From CAVEFW01 sp963643505 (GTDB taxonomy: Bacteria > Actinomycetota > Coriobacteriia > Coriobacteriales > Eggerthellaceae), in contig CAVIKF010000014.1 of assembly GCA_963643505.1 (NCBI GenBank), positions 1 to 42,258 on the forward strand: a stretch of 42,258 bases of DNA. Reading direction: 5' to 3'. The notes below the pieces were generated by a model, which made no database searches, had not been told where the DNA came from, and was given only the letters and a program-made list of their open reading frames with translations. Positions within the stretch are counted from its first letter, which is position 1; the number at the start of each line of letters is the position of its first letter. Shown here piece by piece: positions 41,081-42,258 of the stretch. Position numbers and translations under genes: made by a program.

Positions 41081-41968
41081 TTACTCAGCGGGTTTCTTGT
41101 CCCCTACGTTGAGTAGGATGACCGAGGCAAGAATGAGAAGCATGCCGATGATTTTGACCGGACCCGCACTTTCGCCATACGCGAAGATACCAAGAAGGGC
41201 GCCTACGAGGGGTTCTGCGGTGGCAAGGATTGCGGCACGACCCGCTTCCATGTGCTTGAGGCCTAGGGTGTAGAGCAGGAACGGCACAATGGTGCACAGA
41301 ACGCCGATACCGAGGAACACGAGCCAAAGGCTGGGTTGGCCCTCCGCGATCGCCACCGTTCCCACATGGTCACTCAAGGACAAAGAGGCGACAGCTCCGA
41401 CGGCGAACGTCCAAAACGTCACCGTCATGGTGTCGTAGGACCTAAGAGCCACATTGCCAAAGATGGAATAGAGGGCGTAGAAAATACCGCCGGCCACACC
41501 AACCGCCAAAGCGATGGGCGAAAGTCGCACCGCGCCCCCAACGACACCAGCAACAAGAGCGCAACCCGCAAAGGTCATGACGAGAGCTACAAGTTTTTTT
41601 GGGGTGATGCGCTCCCGGAACACCACAGCGCTCATAAGCATGACCCAAACCGGTGAGGTATAGAGCAAGACAACGGCAACGGAGACCTCGCTCATCTGCA
41701 TGCAAGCAAAATAGCAGATGTTGAACAAGGTGAGGCTGATAAAGCCGGTTCCGATGAACATCCAGATATCGCGGATACGGATGCAGAACTTGCTCCGATC
41801 GGTCAGAAACACGATTAGGGCCATTCCGATCGCGCCGACGATCATGCGAACACCGGAAATCTGGAATGACGTCATCCCGGCCGCCGTCATGATGTTTACA
41901 AAGAGGCTGATACACCCCCAAAGCACGCCCGCACCGAGCACGCAAAGCGTTGCCTTCTTGGCGTCCAT
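41081..41968 (-). CDS. EamA/DMT-superfamily transporter
   Basis: A 295-residue protein with about ten hydrophobic helices arranged as two EamA repeats. The first half begins VLGAGVLWGCISLFVNIM and the second AVGVAGGIFYALYSIFGNVA. The end has HMEAGRAAILATAEPLVGAL, the typical second-repeat signature, followed by YGESAGPVKIIGMLLILASV. Members export amino acids, metabolites or drugs. The gene is convergent with the amidinotransferase, and an exported guanidino product is conceivable but unproven. ATG 41968 has AAGGAGG 4 nt upstream; the longer frame to 42022 would run through the -10. Confidence 0.87.
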   Translation of the reverse strand: MDAKKATLCVLGAGVLWGCISLFVNIMTAAGMTSFQISGVRMIVGAIGMALIVFLTDRSKFCIRIRDIWMFIGTGFISLTLFNICYFACMQMSEVSVAVVLLYTSPVWVMLMSAVVFRERITPKKLVALVMTFAGCALVAGVVGGAVRLSPIALAVGVAGGIFYALYSIFGNVALRSYDTMTVTFWTFAVGAVASLSLSDHVGTVAIAEGQPSLWLVFLGIGVLCTIVPFLLYTLGLKHMEAGRAAILATAEPLVGALLGIFAYGESAGPVKIIGMLLILASVILLNVGDKKPAE

Positions 41969-42020
41969 CAAGCCTCCTTCCGATTCTCGGTTGATCGGTT
42001 CGCGGAAAGTAAGTCTTGAC

Positions 42021-42026
42021 ATTATA
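42021..42026 (-). promoter_or_regulatory. -10 box of the EamA transporter gene
   Basis: A perfect TATAAT on the minus strand lies 52 nt before the ATG. No good -35 is found at 16-18 nt. Confidence 0.45.
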
Positions 42027-42079
42027 AACGACCATCACGCAATCGGGGACGCCCGCCAACACTGTGCCGTGTAACAGGG

Positions 42080-42125
42080 GTGACAGGTGCCACGTGACAG
42101 TCACCTGTCACATGGCACATGTGAC
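42080..42125. repeat. REP-like palindromic element with alternative hairpins
   Basis: Two mutually exclusive folds exist. One pairs GTGCCACGTGACAG (42087-42100) with CTGTCACATGGCAC (42105-42118) over 14 positions with one mismatch and a 4-nt loop. The other pairs GTGACAGGTG (42080-42089) with CACCTGTCAC (42102-42111) perfectly over 10 bp. The word GTGACA recurs again at 42120. It lies just past the stop of the DUF4214 gene and may also act in termination. Confidence 0.75.
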
Positions 42126-42132
42126 AAGAGGA

Positions 42133-42258
42133 TTACCTCATGCCAGAGGTCATGCCGCAGGATCGGCAGATGGCCTCGAACTCGTCGGACTGGCAAAATC
42201 CCCTCACGACGTCGACGCGGGTGAGGCCCTCGTCGGCCATGCGGGCGACCCAGGCCGC
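42133..42258 (-). CDS. C-terminal fragment of a DUF4214-domain protein
   Basis: The frame is open to the window edge, so only the last 41 residues are seen. AAWVARMADEGLTRVDVVRG followed by FCQSDEF and the cysteine-containing end matches the DUF4214 repeat (W..L..G.tr..vv.gF..S.EF), which in Coriobacteriia often ends large secreted surface proteins. The rest of the protein lies outside the window. Confidence 0.7.
   Translation of the reverse strand, partial: AAWVARMADEGLTRVDVVRGFCQSDEFEAICRSCGMTSGMR

Overview
The window looks like a chromosomal segment of an anaerobic, gut-type actinobacterium of the class Coriobacteriia (Eggerthella/Slackia-like). This is inferred from gene content and moderately high GC, not from a marker gene. 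The clues are an indolepyruvate:ferredoxin oxidoreductase with an aryl-CoA ligase, a very large double 2-hydroxyacyl-CoA dehydratase activase, a TAXI-type TRAP transporter, secretin-less Tad pilus genes and the C-terminus of a DUF4214 protein. Almost all of it is ordinary chromosome. I see no phage, transposase, CRISPR array or rRNA.

Layout. (1) 1-9.4 kb: the end of an NhaC antiporter (+) converges on a minus-strand block purE-iorA-iorB-paaK for aromatic 2-oxoacid oxidation. A DHA2-type MFS exporter diverges from purE, and prs and pth follow on the minus strand. (2) 9.6-14.1 kb, plus strand: an ArsB/NhaD-type ion transporter, a putative structured C-rich small RNA, a universal stress protein, threonine synthase and a small ModE-like winged-helix protein. 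(3) 14.2-24.7 kb, minus strand: a complete-looking Tad/Flp pilus operon cpaB-tadZ-tadA-tadB-tadC-flp, then four more TadE/TadG-like membrane proteins, a secreted protein, a DUF192 protein and a zinc-ribbon protein. (4) 25.0-25.9 kb: tRNA-Val(UAC) with its terminator, a degenerate second tRNA 3' end with its own terminator, and a repeat-rich non-coding stretch. (5) 25.9-35 kb, minus strand: a universal stress protein, a membrane protein of unknown function, a ~1475-residue activase/dehydratase-like iron-sulfur protein and a 780-residue leucine-rich-repeat protein without a signal peptide. (6) 35-42.3 kb: a minus-strand operon TAXI lipoprotein - fused TRAP permease - RmlD-like reductase, diverging from a plus-strand L-arginine:glycine amidinotransferase homologue. 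Then come an EamA exporter, a palindromic repeat and the tail of a DUF4214 protein.

How the genes fit together. IorAB oxidises aryl-pyruvates to aryl-acetyl-CoA with ferredoxin reduction, and the PaaK-like ligase interconverts the aryl-acetate and its CoA ester. The activase suggests further reductive CoA-ester or related chemistry in a strict anaerobe. The amidinotransferase beside a TAXI-TRAP operon that also carries a reductase is the most suggestive candidate for an uncharacterised pathway: uptake of a small organic acid or amino acid linked to guanidino-group transfer.

A striking background feature is that many longer spacers, and the tadB coding sequence, carry short direct repeats (units 11-41 bp, mostly tandem, 2-5 copies), each of different sequence. 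Start codons were chosen by Shine-Dalgarno spacing, and several are GTG or TTG.
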